A DNA stretch of 64,000 nt from Vitrella brassicaformis (lineage: Eukaryota; Sar; Vitrellaceae), in the NCBI GenBank assembly GCA_001179505.1, contig CDMY01000273.1, positions 62,001-126,000 of the forward strand, read 5' to 3'. Made by a program: the position numbers and the translations under genes. Position 1 is the first letter of the stretch. Each line of letters opens with the position of its first letter. The notes beneath the pieces were generated by a model. The model did no database searches. It was not told the DNA's origin and saw nothing but the letters and a program-made list of their open reading frames with translations. Shown piece by piece: positions 34,493 to 46,174 of the stretch.

Positions 34493-36404
34493 ATGTACGC
34501 TCGTTCGTCAAAGGCGCTGTCGAAGGGTCGTGCGGCTCAAACGTCACCATTCGCACAGCAGGTGATGAGTCAGAGACCAGATCTTCCGCGCAACGAGCGC
34601 CGATTGTTGTATGTGCTGTGGTGTGCTGTGGTGTGTTGTGTTGTGTTGTGTTGTGTTGTGTCGTGCGGTTGCAGGTGAGGACGGCCAAGCTGCTGCGATG
34701 GGACAGCGACACACGGATGTCCCGCCAGATGGAGGACCTCATCGAGGCCCGAGACTTCCTCGCCTTCTGCCTCGAAAACCAGGGTAGATCAGTCGACAGA
34801 TGCATGGATCCATCCCACCCACCCACTACTCATCAGATGCACTGACCTATCTTCTCTTCTCTCGCTGACTGACCCAGACTCATTCACAAGGCGTGACTGG
34901 CTGGCTTCCTTGACGCTGCTCACCACCAGACGGCATCTCGACATCGGCCCACACCTGCGCAGCCCTCCAACAGCAGCGAGTGGGGGCAGTGCGGGTGGGA
35001 TTGACAGGCTGCCCCCTCAGTCGACGTGTGCCGCCAGCTTCGCCGCTTACAATGAGGCCGTGCTCAAGAGGGTGTCGCTGTTCGAGGACTCACTGCACCT
35101 ACTCATACACAGGTGAATGGGCAGCAGCAGACACTGACAGAGGATGGACACACACACTCGAGATGTGTGTGTGTGTGTGTGTGTTGGCTGTGTAGGTATG
35201 GTGTGTTGTCGTATTCGCCAGCTTTGTGGCGATTGAGCGGTTATGTGGAGTCTCGCGTGGCGGGCATGGCCATGGCCAAGGTGGCCCTCACAGCCTGGGG
35301 CCTCGCAAAGGCGCTCGTCAGCCACGAAGATGTGTGGCGACAGATCGGCCGGCAGGTGACGGTGCGGACGGATGAGCTGGGCGGCATCGATGCTGCCATG
35401 CTGGCCTGGAGCTTCGCACGGATTGAAGTGAGTCAGATGTCCGCCACAGAGCACACCAACCAACCAAACGTGCTTCCATGTTTCCGTTGAGCAGCGCCGG
35501 AAGCCCGCCGAGATCCTTGCTCTCAAGACGCGAATCACGGCGCTGCTCAACAACGGTTCGGCTGAGTCATCATCGCAGCTGACAGCTCAGGATCTGTGCA
35601 TGGCGTTCCGTGCCTTCGCATCACTGACCCCCCGCGACACGGCCTTTCTGTCGGCCCTCCTGGCGGCCACACGACGGCTGGCGGACGAAGAGCGAGTGGC
35701 ACTGCCCTCACAAGTGAGAGAGTGATGGGTAGAGGGGCCTTCGTGTGTGCGGCAGATAGGGATGATTCGTGTGTTGTGCAGGGTTTGACGAGCCTGTGGA
35801 GTGCGCTGGCTGACTTGGGTCAGGCGGGGTGGCGCGACGATAACGCCATCGAGTGGCTGTGTGAGGAGTCCCGGAGGCTCAGGTGACCGAACAACCAGCA
35901 CACTCGGCCTTCCACACATGTGCTGTTTCGTTGTGTGTGCGTTGCGTTGTGTCGTGTGTCAGGTTGGATCACACGTTCAACCAGAACATGGTCGCAGAGA
36001 TCGCTTTGGCCGTCCGGCAGCTGCAGGTCCGCGACCCGCGCATCGTCTACCAGCTCGTGCACTGGGTCGACAAGAAGGGCGAGTGTCTGCGAGCGGAGCA
36101 GCTGCTGACGGTGGTGGATGTCTTCTCGAGCATGGACATCAACCACGAGGGCGCGTGGAAGCGGCTGGGCACTCGTGTGCAGAGGGCGGCCATCGAGCTG
36201 GACATGGCCGATATACAACGGATCCTCCAGGCATTCGAACACGTTGGTAAGAAAGCCCGTGGGAGGATATTGTACAGACGCGCCTCACCATCTGTGTGTG
36301 TGTGTGTGTGTGTGATATTAGGTCAGCTGAACGATCGCGTGAGGGGCGTGTTGTCGCTGTTCATCAGCACCAAGGGCGACGAGATGGCCTATGGCACCAC
36401 ATGA
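34493..36404 (+). CDS. Alpha-helical repeat protein, probably mitochondrial (HPR/FASTK-like)
   Basis: Eight exons (34493-34561, 34676-34781, 34877-35111, 35195-35427, 35493-35714, 35782-35881, 35963-36245, 36323-36404) splice in frame. The N-terminus MYARSSKALSKGRAAQTSPF is basic, Ser/Ala-rich and free of acids, like a mitochondrial presequence. The body is made of loosely repeated helix pairs, for example AKVALTAWGLAKALVSHEDV, IDAAMLAWSFARIE, TSLWSALADLGQAGW and AEIALAVRQLQVRDPRIVYQ. Such repeats are typical of organelle RNA-binding families (FASTK, OPR, and the heptatricopeptide repeats known from apicomplexans). An RNA-processing or mitoribosome role is inferred. No RAP domain was seen at the C-terminus. 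A longer N-terminus from an upstream ATG (34301) could not be spliced in the correct phase. Confidence 0.65.
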
Positions 36405-36794
36405 CGCGACGTGACGTGACGTCACGCGACGGACCGATCAGATGACCGACGGCCGGCCTGGCTGCGTGGAGTACTTGATGGATGGATGGATGTGCATATT
36501 ACGTCAGTCAATGGAGAGATGGATACTATCGGCGGGCGGAGACCTTTGTGTGTACAGACAGGGTAGATCGAGGTGACAGGCAGACAGACAGACAGACCAA
36601 CACACTTGGCCTACAGCTGCATGTCTCATCGAGTGAGGGAGCAAACCATTGTGTTGATCTGATCCAGGGCATACATACACCATGCAAGCAAGTGAGGTCC
36701 AATCTCTCTCATGTGCGCCATGCCACACGACAGCCACACAACAGGCCGGCCGACTAGGAGCCAGCCACGCAGCCCCGATCATCCAGTCGCTCCC
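36405..36794. other. Convergent intergenic region, partly inverted repeat
   Basis: This is 390 bp between the stop codons of the helical-repeat gene and CFAP53. It contains GACGTGACGTCACGCGACG near the left end (palindromic GTGACGTCAC), a CAGA run and, from 36680, the outer end of the inverted repeat. Confidence 0.5.
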
Positions 36795-37313
36795 TCACTG
36801 GTCGGCCTGTCGCTGCTCCCTGTTGGCCTGCACCCACACACCACACCAATGGCAGCTCTATCAATTGCCCTCCTCAACACACACACATGCATACCCCCCG
36901 CACCTTGAGGACTCGTTTGATTTCCTCCTGCTTGATGCGCTCCGTCTGCAGCGCCCGAGACAACTCTCGCTCGGCCAACTCACTCTGATGATAAACGCAG
37001 AACCATGACCACAGCACACAGCAATGCGACCACCTCCCTCCCTCTCTATGTGTGGTTGGCCCCACCGACCTGTCTCTTCTCGAGCCCTCTCATCTGCATG
37101 TCGCGGGCACGCTGCACCTGGTGGAAATCCTACACACACAGAGAGAGACAGGCAGACACACAGACAGGCGCAGAAAAGGAGTGGTCAAGGGATGCGTGTG
37201 AGTGCCTGCGCTGACCATTTGTCTGAAGAGCTCTTCGGCGTGTCTGTCTCTCAGCTGCTTCTCCGTCCGCTGCCTCTCCTCCTCTATCGCTGCCAAACGA
37301 CGCGCCTCAGCCT
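36680..37313 (-). repeat. Inverted repeat, copy 2 (within CFAP53)
   Basis: Reverse-complement partner of 31047-31670. Here the repeated exons continue naturally into the rest of CFAP53, so this copy is probably the donor. The match stops near the ATGGAGGCTGAGGCGCG sequence at the 5' side of the exon. Confidence 0.9.
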
Positions 37314-39194
37314 CCATGAAACCGCGCTCTACGTGTACGAAAAAGAGTATGTTTACACGAGCTCGTGGGCCCCATGGTTGGTCGTAGATACCATTGTGAA
37401 TGTCTTGTTTGATTTGGTCTCTAGCGGCGGTCTTGTCGCAGACCTGCTGTGCGCGCCCCTCGAAGACCTGCCGCAGCAGCTCGTTGCGCCGGGCCTTGTC
37501 GAGGTCCCACTGCTGCTGACGCTTCTCCCACTGGATAGATACATCATGAGATAAACGCACACACAGGGGACATAGAGCGATGTGTGTGATGAAGGGGCAT
37601 GTTTCTTATGTGTGTAGGTAGGTACCTGTCTTTCCGATTCTTCCTCCTGCATACGGATGAGCACCTCCTCGCTCTCGGCTTTCTGGCCACATACATTCAC
37701 CACCCACAGGCGGCAGATAGATCAGAGAGCTGGAATGCTGTGTGACGCTCAGCCCACCCTCTGCATGTCTTCGACGAGCGCTCTCCTGAACTCATCGTTT
37801 TGCTGCTGTCTCAGCCGCCTCTCCTCCTTCTCACGATCAGCCATCTCACGCTCCTTCGCTAAGGCCAGCTCCAAATACTCCCTGAGACACAGACAGACAC
37901 AACAGCAGGGCAGAGGAACATCCCTTCTGTGTGTCCTTGGTTGTGTCAGGTTATCTTGTGGCGGTTACTTACTTGTCTAGTCGTCTCTCCTCGGCGTCCC
38001 TCCTCTGTGCATTGCCCTGCTGCTGCAGGATGAACTCGTCGAGCTCCTTCCTCTTTTGGAAGTTGCGCTTGGCCTCCTCGACCACCCGGCGCTCGGCCTC
38101 CTCCTTCTCCTGCACCAACTGCTCCTTGAGCCTCCTGCCCTCCTCCTGCTGCTCCTTTGCCGCATCCTGCTTGCGGAGCTCGGTGAGCTGCAGCTGCTGG
38201 CTCAGCACTGCCTTGGTCTCCTCGTTGCGCTTCACCGTCTCCTGGAAGTCGCGGTCCTCTCTGTCCACCTTCTTGTGGTACTCCTGCTGCCTGTTGGGTG
38301 GTCGCATCACAGAAAGGACGGGTACAATTGAAATGCGACAAGAGAGGGAAAGAGAGAAACAACATGTCTGTACCAGAGCGCGTCATAGACTTTGTCGTCC
38401 TCCTTCTCCTTGAGTCTCGCCCGGTTCTTGTGATTGATCTGCTCGTCCCTCGTGGCCAGCACGTTGAGCTCGAACAGCTTGCTGTCCTCGGTGCGGAGCT
38501 CGTCCTGCGCCTCGCGGAACTGCTGGTACAGCTTGGCGTTGACGATGCCCTGACGCTCCTGCTCGCGCTTGGCCTTCAAGGCCAGGGCACGATTGGCCAT
38601 CGCCTGGCGACGCTGATCGGGCGTCTCCTCGCGATTGCGTAACTCGGCCTCATACGCCAAACGCTCTGATTCCTGTAGTGCAACAGACAGGGGTGGGGAA
38701 TGGGGTACTAAGGGGTGAAGGGTTATTTACCAGCAGGTTGATGAGCCTTTGTTGTCGGTCAACGAGGTTTTGTCTGTGTGTGGCCTGCTTGGCTTTGCTG
38801 AGTGACTCTATGCGCTTGGTTGCGATGACCCCGTCGCTCTTCTGCTCCCACTCGGCCTTCTGCTGGGCCGTGTTGAGCGAATGCACATCCTTGCACAGAG
38901 AGAGATGCCGGTCCTCCTGCTGCCTGCATGGCATGGCAATACATGTGGGTCAAATGCGTTATAATAGAGAAAGGTGAGCCAGTGTATGGGGCCTCTCTTT
39001 ATGATCGTTTCTCGTACCTTCTTCTCGAGATGAGGTAGTCGCTGCGACACTTGGCTGTGAGCATGACTTACGCTTGCAACAAACCAGCGATTTGAGCCAC
39101 CTTGCAATGTACTACGTGGCGTGTAGTGTCGAAAAACGGAACGAACCGAGGACGATCCTCGAGTGGCGAGCTTAAAGGCCCCCAACAAACTCAT
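36795..39194 (-). CDS. CFAP53: Cilia- and flagella-associated protein 53 (CCDC11)
   Basis: About eleven exons encode an almost entirely helical, Glu/Arg/Lys/Gln-rich protein of roughly 490 residues. Its order matches CFAP53 with its trichohyalin/plectin-homology coiled coil: an N-terminal EWEQKSDGVIATKRIESL block, RQNLVDRQQRLINLLESE, then AMANRALALKAKREQERQG and NAKLYQQFREAQDELRTED. The central part has HKNRARLKEKEDDKVYDALW. The C-terminal exons carry LRQQQNDEFRRALVEDMQ and DFHQVQRARDMQMRGLEKRQ. CFAP53 is a microtubule inner protein of axonemal doublets and is needed for ciliary motility. The last four exons are duplicated at 31047-31566. The start is 14 bp from the ATG of the divergent LRR gene; MSLLGAFKLATRG is the first in-frame ATG, and its Arg/Ser-rich N-terminus is not conserved. 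Confidence 0.8.
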
Positions 39195-39208
39195 TGCTGA
39201 CTTGTGTC

Positions 39209-41167
39209 ATGAACATGGGGACTCCGAGTCCCAGGAGCCCTGGTAGCGGGCGTAAGGCTGCCAAGGAGCAGCCGCCAACGCCCCTCATGCACTTGCTGCC
39301 CCACATAACGATGTCATGTCTGGAGCGACATGCCGCCGGCAGACCAGCCAAGCTCTCTGACATGTGCGTCCCTGTGGGCTGCGTGGACACATGCTTGCAC
39401 GCCCGCATCACAACACATCCTGTCTGTGTGTGTGCAGGTGCCGAAGAAAGCTGTCCCAGTCATTTCTCAAGTTCGGGGTGGAAATGGGGGAGCAGAGAAG
39501 GGACGGAGGGGCTGCATTGTGGTGCTTTGTGGCGTGTGTGTTGTGTGTTCAGGACATAGAGAAGCGCCTGCCTTTGCAGGACCTGCAGCAGATCTTCTCG
39601 GCAGTGCCACACGATGTGCCCGCAACCATGGCCATATCGAGGTGTGTGGGCCGCACTGCCGCATACATACATGCGTCAGACAGCAGAAGCATTGCAATGA
39701 TGTTTTTCTGCCATCTCCAGAATCTGCAACGAAGACTACTTCAGGGAGAGGTGGGAAAGAATATGATATGCCAAACTCACACACAACAGAACAGGGGCAG
39801 TCAGCTCTCCATTCCTTGATGCTGATCCAGATCCAAGGCGACTTTCCCTCTGCGCTCCCTCTCAGTCGTCGACCACGGCAAGTAAGAAAGCAGCCCTTCA
39901 CTCAACACACCGCTTCAGAGTCTCTTCCCTCATCTAGCCGTCTGTCTGTCTGTCTGTCTGTCTATCTCTGTGTCTCCCTGTAGCTCGTGGAAGCAACTGT
40001 TCCTGGAGCTGACCCTCCAGCAGGAGCTGGAGAACATGGGCAAGCCCGACTGGCCCAGCAACGTGGACATCAAAGAGCTCACCACCCTCTGCCGCGCATT
40101 CGTCTTCTCCCTCTCCCTGAACCTCCAAAGAGGCGCCAAGGAGACCCACGCAAAAGTGGTCGAGGTCATCGACTCCCTGCCAAACCTCTGCAGGATCACC
40201 CTGAGGTGTGCGGACGACAACATGAGTGCGACGCCCAGCAGGGAGCTAGGGGTGGGCGGGCTGACCCTGCCCTTTGCGCGGAGCCTGGCGGTGTCGATGC
40301 GGCGGCTGCAGATGCTGACGTCGGTAAATCTGTCGTCGAACCTTATCAATGATCGGATTGTGAGGGTCCTCTGCAAAGGTGGGTGGGCGCGTTGTGGGGG
40401 GGTGGGTGCGGTGGGTCCGCCATCCGCGTGTGTGCGTTATGCGTGTGTTGGTTCAGGTTTTGAGGGCATCTGCACGCTGAGGGACCTTGACCTAGCACAC
40501 AACAAGATCTCTGACCGGGTAGGCGGGCGCGATGATTTCCAGGCCATTCCTCTCTGAACCACATCTCTCTCTGTCTCTGCCTCTCTCTCTGGCAATGCAG
40601 GGCGCCCACTATGTGGCCCAGATGCTAGACGAGTCCACCACCCTCAGCACCCTCTCTCTCCGCGACAACCTCCTCCACGACAACGGCCTTCTCAAACTAG
40701 GCGCCACCCTCGAGCACAACAACTCCCTCCAGCGGCTCGACGTCTCCCTCAACAGAGTCGGCGACACCGGCGCGTCGGCCATGTTCAAAGACCTGAGGAA
40801 GAACACATCGCTCACACACCTTTCCCTCTCGTCCAATGCCATCACGGAGGCATCGGAAGCCGCGCTGGAGCTGTTGCTGAGGGAGAACAGGACACTGGAG
40901 CACCTGGACCTGAGCGGCAACGGCGTGGCTGTGCCGGAGGGCGTCCCGACGCAGTGCAAGATCGATGTCAGGCGGTGTCTCGTGGTGCCTAGCGAGGAGG
41001 AGGGAGGGGAGATGCAACAAGAGGGGAATGGGATGATTGTGGCCGCTGAAGACGCTGATGCCCCTGATGCCGAATCTGCTGGTGGTGGTACTGGTGCTGT
41101 TGAGGATGCAGCGGTTGACACTGAGACAGTGGTTGCAGGTGGGGCCGCTGGCGGTGGGAGTGCGTGA
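39209..41167 (+). CDS. TCTE1: Leucine-rich-repeat protein, DRC5/TCTE1-like
   Basis: Seven exons (39209-39363, 39438-39472, 39552-39640, 39721-39750, 39984-40378, 40457-40519, 40601-41167) join in frame to about 440 residues. The N-terminal part has SDMCRRKLSQSFLK, CNEDYFRER and SSWKQLFLELTLQQELENM, reminiscent of the cysteine/tryptophan-rich block before the LRRs of TCTE1. The LRRs are of the ribonuclease-inhibitor type: LTSVNLSSNLINDRIV, LRDLDLAHNKISDR, LSTLSLRDNLLHDNG, LQRLDVSLNRVGDTGA, LTHLSLSSNAITEASE and LEHLDLSGNGV. The C-terminus is acidic and Gly-rich. DRC5 is a nexin-dynein regulatory complex subunit in motile cilia. Pairing head-to-head with CFAP53 supports a flagellar role, but other LRR families (NLRC-like, LRRC) are possible. 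Confidence 0.65.
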
Positions 41168-41628
41168 TGTGTGTGCGTGGAGTGGACGGGGGGAGGGAGG
41201 GAGGGAGGGCTGTGGGGGGGATGCGGGCGAGCGCTTGGTTGGTTCTTCCATCTGTTTCGCCATCCATCTGTTGCATTTGCATTTGTCTCTCCATCGACCG
41301 GTGGGTAGATAGGGGAACGATAAAAAGGCCGCTCCATTGGCACTCAGTCTGAGCTGACTGACTTGACTGCATGCATGTCGTCCACATCCATCCATCTATC
41401 CATCCATGCCTTGACTAACAAACAGACGTGTGCTCTTCTCTTCTATCTCTGTCCAGCAAATGCCTGCCACTCAGCCAGCCGTTGGATCTATCTATCCATC
41501 TATCTAGCAGCCACCGAGCCCGCCGCCATGAGCATACACACATCAAATACCCATGTGATATCCCATTCTGCAGCACAGCCGTGATCCCATCTTTGCAGAC
41601 AGCCTCAGAGCGCCAAGACAGCACAGCC

Positions 41629-44030
41629 TCAGAGGGCGAACGCAACGTCCTGAAAGAAAGAAGGAAAGACACACAGATGTGCTGTCCAGCATGACATGAC
41701 ATCGCCTGTGTCTCGTGGTGCGTGTGTTCTCTTGCTGACCAGCTCGGCACTCTCCGCTAGTTCGATGATCTCGGCCATCTTGACGGCCTTGCTGGCGCTC
41801 TCGCTCAGGTCCGTCGAAAACAACATCTTCAGACCTGACTCGTCGATCAGCTGCATAGACACACACACACACACATCCCACATCACACATGAGGAAAGAC
41901 AGACAGGCAGGAAGCAAGGGGCGGCACGTCTCGTACCTTCTTGGCTTGTTCCTGGTTGGTGCCTTCGAGTCTGACGACCAGCGGTTTGGACAGACCGATC
42001 TCCTGTGACGCGTGGATCACGCCCAGCGCGATCGTGTCACATCTGATGCAGTCATTATATCATTATATCCACAGACATCCATCACGCGATTACAGACAGA
42101 CACGTGTGGGTGAACGGATAATCGTGTACACCTCATGATGCCGCCAAATATGTTGACGAGTATGGCCTTGACTTTGGGGTCGTTTTGGAGGATGCGGAAG
42201 GCCTCCACCACCTGGGTCTTGGACGCACCCCCACCAACGTCCAGGAAATTCGCCGGCGAGCCGCCGTTCTGATCAACACACACATCGACACGCACACACA
42301 CGGAGGCGTGGACACAGGCGCGCGAGCCTACCAGTTTGATGATGTCCATTGTGGCCATCGCGAGACCCGCGCCGTTGACCATGCAGCCTACGACACACCA
42401 CAGCCAGGAAGGCCATGGGTGCACCAGACTTGTATGCATTTGACTGACGACTGAACTGACCGATGTTGCCATCCAGGCCGACATAGTTGAGGTCAAACCG
42501 GGCCGCCTGCACCTCACGGGGGTCCTCCTGCACACCAACACCAACACCAACACACCAACAATGAGGCAGGCGCATTTTCCTTTCACCCACACATGGATGG
42601 GCGCGACAGGCAGGCCTACACACAGGTGTGGTGGGTAGGTACCTGAGTGGTGTCCCTCATTTCGAAGATGTCTTCGTGTCTGAACTCGGCGTTGTCGTCG
42701 AAGTTGACTTTGGCGTCGCACACCATGACCCGGCCGTCGTGCGTTTCCGCGAACGGGTTGATCTCCACCAGCGTGCAGTCCTTGTCGATGAACATCTTGT
42801 ACAGACCCATGATGCACTGACGGCATCATGACGTGACGTACACACCCACACGTAGGGATGGACGGATGGATTGATGGGTGCGTCCGTCCGTCCGTTCGCC
42901 CGTACCTGTGCGGCCTGGTCGACCCTGTCACCTTCGAAGGCCAGCTTCTCGGCGAACTCCCGTGCCTGCGCCTCGCTCAGACCAACAGTAATGTCAATCG
43001 GCATCTTGACAATCGCTGTAGGATCCTGGCAACACACACAGACACACCACATCACATCACATCACACGGATGCTTCTATCTATCCATCTGTTTGTCCGTG
43101 TGAGTGCGCGTGGTGACCTTGGCGGCGATGTCTTCGATGCTGGTGCCGCCGACAGCGCTGCCGATCATCAGGGGGCCGCCAGATGACCGATCCATCAATA
43201 TCGCAAAATACTTCTCCCGACGCAAATCTGAACCATTAATGACGCACGCAGGCAGGAAGGGAGGCAGGCAGGCAGGAAGGGAGGGACGGAGGCAGGAATA
43301 CACACAACACACCCAACCACTCTGCTTCCCTTCGCTTCCTTTCGTTGTGGCTCACAGAGTCGTTCGCAGACGAAGATGGCGTTGCAGGGCTTGCCGGCCT
43401 CGCCCGTCTGCTTGGTCACCAGCGTGTTACCCAGCATCTTCTTGGCGATCTCCTTCACCTGCAACACCCCCACCCACAAACACGCCCACCAGTCATTAAA
43501 TCAATCAGCCTTTCTGTCTGTCTGTCTGTCTGTTCTGTTCTTGCCTTTGAGGGTGACTGGCATTGGTGGACGCCCCCCTGGAACCCATTCTCCTTAAAAT
43601 ACCCCAACCCACGGCCGCCTGCCAACACCTGTGCAACGCAGCAGCCAGGCAGACAGGCAGGCAGTCACTCACACGATGGATGGAAACTCTTTCGTCGTGT
43701 GAGTGACCTGTGCTTTGACGACGAAATCAATGTCGCCCTGCTCGGCCTGCAATGCCGACGCGGCCGCCTCGGCCTCGCGACCCGTGAAAGCAGGCAGACC
43801 CTGGCAGAACACACACACACACACAAACACGCTCGCCAAATACCTCTGACTGCTGCCATGAGTGATGTGTTGTGTAGTGTTTCCTTTCATACCTTTGGTG
43901 TGTGTACGTGGTAGGACTGCATGACCTGTACGCTCTGGTACTCGTGCAGGTTGAGCCATCTCTTCTGGAGGGCGGGGAAGCCCCGAGCACACAGAGCCCC
44001 GATCGCACGGCGCGGAGTGAACGCAAGCAT
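41629..44030 (-). CDS. SUCLA2: Succinate-CoA ligase beta subunit, mitochondrial
   Basis: About a dozen exons encode the ATP-grasp beta subunit of succinyl-CoA synthetase (TCA cycle; succinyl-CoA + NDP + Pi to succinate + CoA + NTP). The N-terminus [18 protein letters not shown] is a mitochondrial presequence, followed by the mature start [15 protein letters not shown]. Conserved blocks are [38 protein letters not shown] (metal-binding), [58 protein letters not shown] and [16 protein letters not shown]. The last exon adds only DVAFAL before TGA at 41629, matching the typical short C-terminus. Nucleotide specificity (ADP or GDP) cannot be told. The 3' ends of this gene and the LRR gene face each other. 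Confidence 0.93.
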
Positions 44031-44179
44031 ACTCGATGACTCGCAGCCTGCTCGGAGCGTCCTCCTCTCTTCCCAGAGCCTCAAGTGAGCGCTGAACTTC
44101 CGACGTCTGCGAGCTTAGCTTGCGGGAGGGAAGGGAAAAGGAGGCACATCTCGTGTGTGTGACTCCCCTACTGCCGGAG

Positions 44180-44894
44180 ATGCCTCCTCCGTTGCAAGGG
44201 CCGTTCAAGTTCAAAGCGCCGTTGCCCGTCAGGTATGCTTTCAAGAGGACAATGCAGGTCTTATCTGTTCCCTCCACACGGTGGCCCTCCCTGTGTTATG
44301 CTGTGTGTGTCAGGTTCAAGGTCGGCAGAACCAAGATCAACCCACAAAAGGCAAGCAAAGTACCCAGCACACCGTGCAGCCAGAGAGGAGAGACACCCAC
44401 TCTCTCTGTGCTGCGTATGTGTGCAGGAGCCCGACATTCGTATGGGCAAGAGTTTCGTGCTGGCGATGCCGACACGGGTGCGTGCTGTCCAGCTGGAGAA
44501 GGCGCAACTGCTGCTGCGGCAGAAGCTCGGCAAGGGCAAGGAGTTCCACATGGACGTGCACGCCACGTACGCCACCACCAAGAAGCCCGACGGCTGCAAG
44601 ATGGGCAACGGCAAGGGCAACATCAACGACTTCGTCGCGCGTGTCCCCGCCGGCAAGGTCGTGATGCACATCCCCACCATCAGCCCGTTCGCAGAGTTCA
44701 TGCCGCAGCAGCCCATCTACAGGGGATTCCGCGTGATAGCGGGCAAGCTGCCTGTGCCGGTGCGGTTTCGGTCGCAGAACAACATCTTCCCGATGGACAG
44801 GATTGACCTGCAGATGAGCCCCGCTGAGGTGGCGCGGCAGGGGCAGGCGGAGAAGCCGCCGAGGCTGTCACATGCACGAAGGGCTGCGGCGTAG
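44180..44894 (+). CDS. MRPL16: Mitochondrial large-subunit ribosomal protein uL16m
   Basis: Three exons give about 185 residues. Conserved uL16 features are ATYATTKKPDGCKMGNGKGN, VARVPAGKVVMHIPTI and VIAGKLPVPVRFRSQNN, which correspond to the TKKP..RMGKGKG and KLP core that lies at the peptidyl-transferase/A-site region. The N-terminal exon is MPPPLQGPFKFKAPLPVR. There is no signal peptide, so mitochondrial rather than plastid location is favoured; plastid L16 is usually organelle-encoded. The ATG at 44180 is the only one in the first open exon. It is divergent from the succinate-CoA ligase (149 bp between starts). Confidence 0.82.
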
Positions 44895-45244
44895 TGCTGT
44901 TTGGTGTGTTTGACGGATGAGTCCTTTGGCCACTGTACAGTAGTGCCTGAGTGGGTCGTGGACTATTATTGATCGATCCATCAATCGACTTGTGTATTTC
45001 AAGTGTTGGTGTTGCAATGCATCCATCACGTATTAATGACGAAAGGTCTGTGTATCGTATGTGTGTCATTGACACACTCACTCATTGAAAAGTTTGCACG
45101 CCTGCCTGCCTGCCTGCCTCAGTCAGTTCCAGCAGCTAGCAACGCAATACATCCACGCCCCGACACGCCCAACAAAGATCCATCCTTCACACCACGTATT
45201 GCAATCAAGCAAAGCACGTAGCGCAGCCGTCTGCGTCTGTCTCG
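44895..45244. other. Convergent intergenic region
   Basis: 350 bp between the stop codons of uL16m and uL22. It contains a CCTG run at about 45100-45118 and no exon. Confidence 0.5.
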
Positions 45245-45992
45245 CTAGACCTCCAGGACGACCTTGATGTGTGTCGTCGGCCGCCTGTACACCGACGCCC
45301 GCCCGCGGGACTGAAAGTGTACCCGCTTCCTGTAAGGCCCTCGGTTGGCAAGCACCGTGAAGATCCTGGGCTTGACGCTGTTGGCACCGTACTTCTGCCT
45401 GGCGTTGGCGAGCGCAGACTTGATGCACTTGTACACCTGCTTGGCGGGTTTCCGCGGCGACCACTCCAGGATGGCCAGCGCCTCAAGCAGAGGCTTCCCC
45501 TTGATCTCCGACAGCGTCCTTAGCGTCTTGATGGTGGACAGCCGCAGAAACCTCGCCTCGGCGGTCACCAGGCGCTTGCCGGCGATCTTCTGCGGGTCGG
45601 GCCGGTTCGCCCAGACGGACTTCTGCTTGCCGACATGTGTGACGGTCAGGGGATGCTGCGAAAGGGACGACTGGGTTGGGGAGTGGGAAGGGGAGAGGGG
45701 AGATCTGTCGAGGGCATTGCTGTTGAGCCGCTGCCTCAGTAGGGGGACGGGCGAAACGAAGCCTGCATCAACACAAAGAGTGAGGGACAGGTTACATGTA
45801 TGGCTTGTAGTGCTGCATGGGGGTTGGCCATAGCACCACTCACTCGTGTGATCAGGCGTGATGGCAAAGCATCGAAAGGCATCTGCACCAGGCAGGCATA
45901 AACCAGCGCAAACGTCTGAGCAGTGCACGTGTTGCGTGCCTTGCTGTCAGCGTACCTGCAGCGAACACAGCCACAAGCGCCAGCACCTTCAT
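45245..45992 (-). CDS. rpl22: Plastid-targeted ribosomal protein uL22
   Basis: Three exons encode about 195 residues. Exon 1 is a signal peptide (MKVLALVAVFAA); splicing creates AADAFRCFAI, an F-type cleavage motif of red-lineage complex plastids, followed by a Ser/Pro/Arg-rich transit region. The mature part has the uL22 fold: IKTLRTLSEIKGKPLLEALA, KPAKQVYKCIKSALANARQ and the C-terminal GPYRKRVHFQSRGRASVY with the exit-tunnel hairpin and HIKVVLE. It should act in plastid translation. uL22 is plastid-encoded in many algae, so a nuclear copy implies gene transfer or a nuclear paralogue. Short-intron acceptors are standard. Confidence 0.85.
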
Positions 45993-46174
45993 CTCGCCCT
46001 GAGCGCGACAAACACACAGATCACGATTGGTTCTGCGTCAGGCTCGTCCATCCATCTCTTGCCAAAGCCCTACCGTCATCGCCTTTTCTTCATCCAGACC
46101 ACCTGCGAGCCTAACAACATCGTTTCACACCGCCTGTGCCCTAAGCTCCCTTTACCTTGTAAACATCGGCGGAA

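Noticed and set aside
31047..37313. Inverted repeats as terminal repeats of a transposon
   Set aside because: The repeats are CFAP53 coding exons, and the enclosed genes are not transposase-like.
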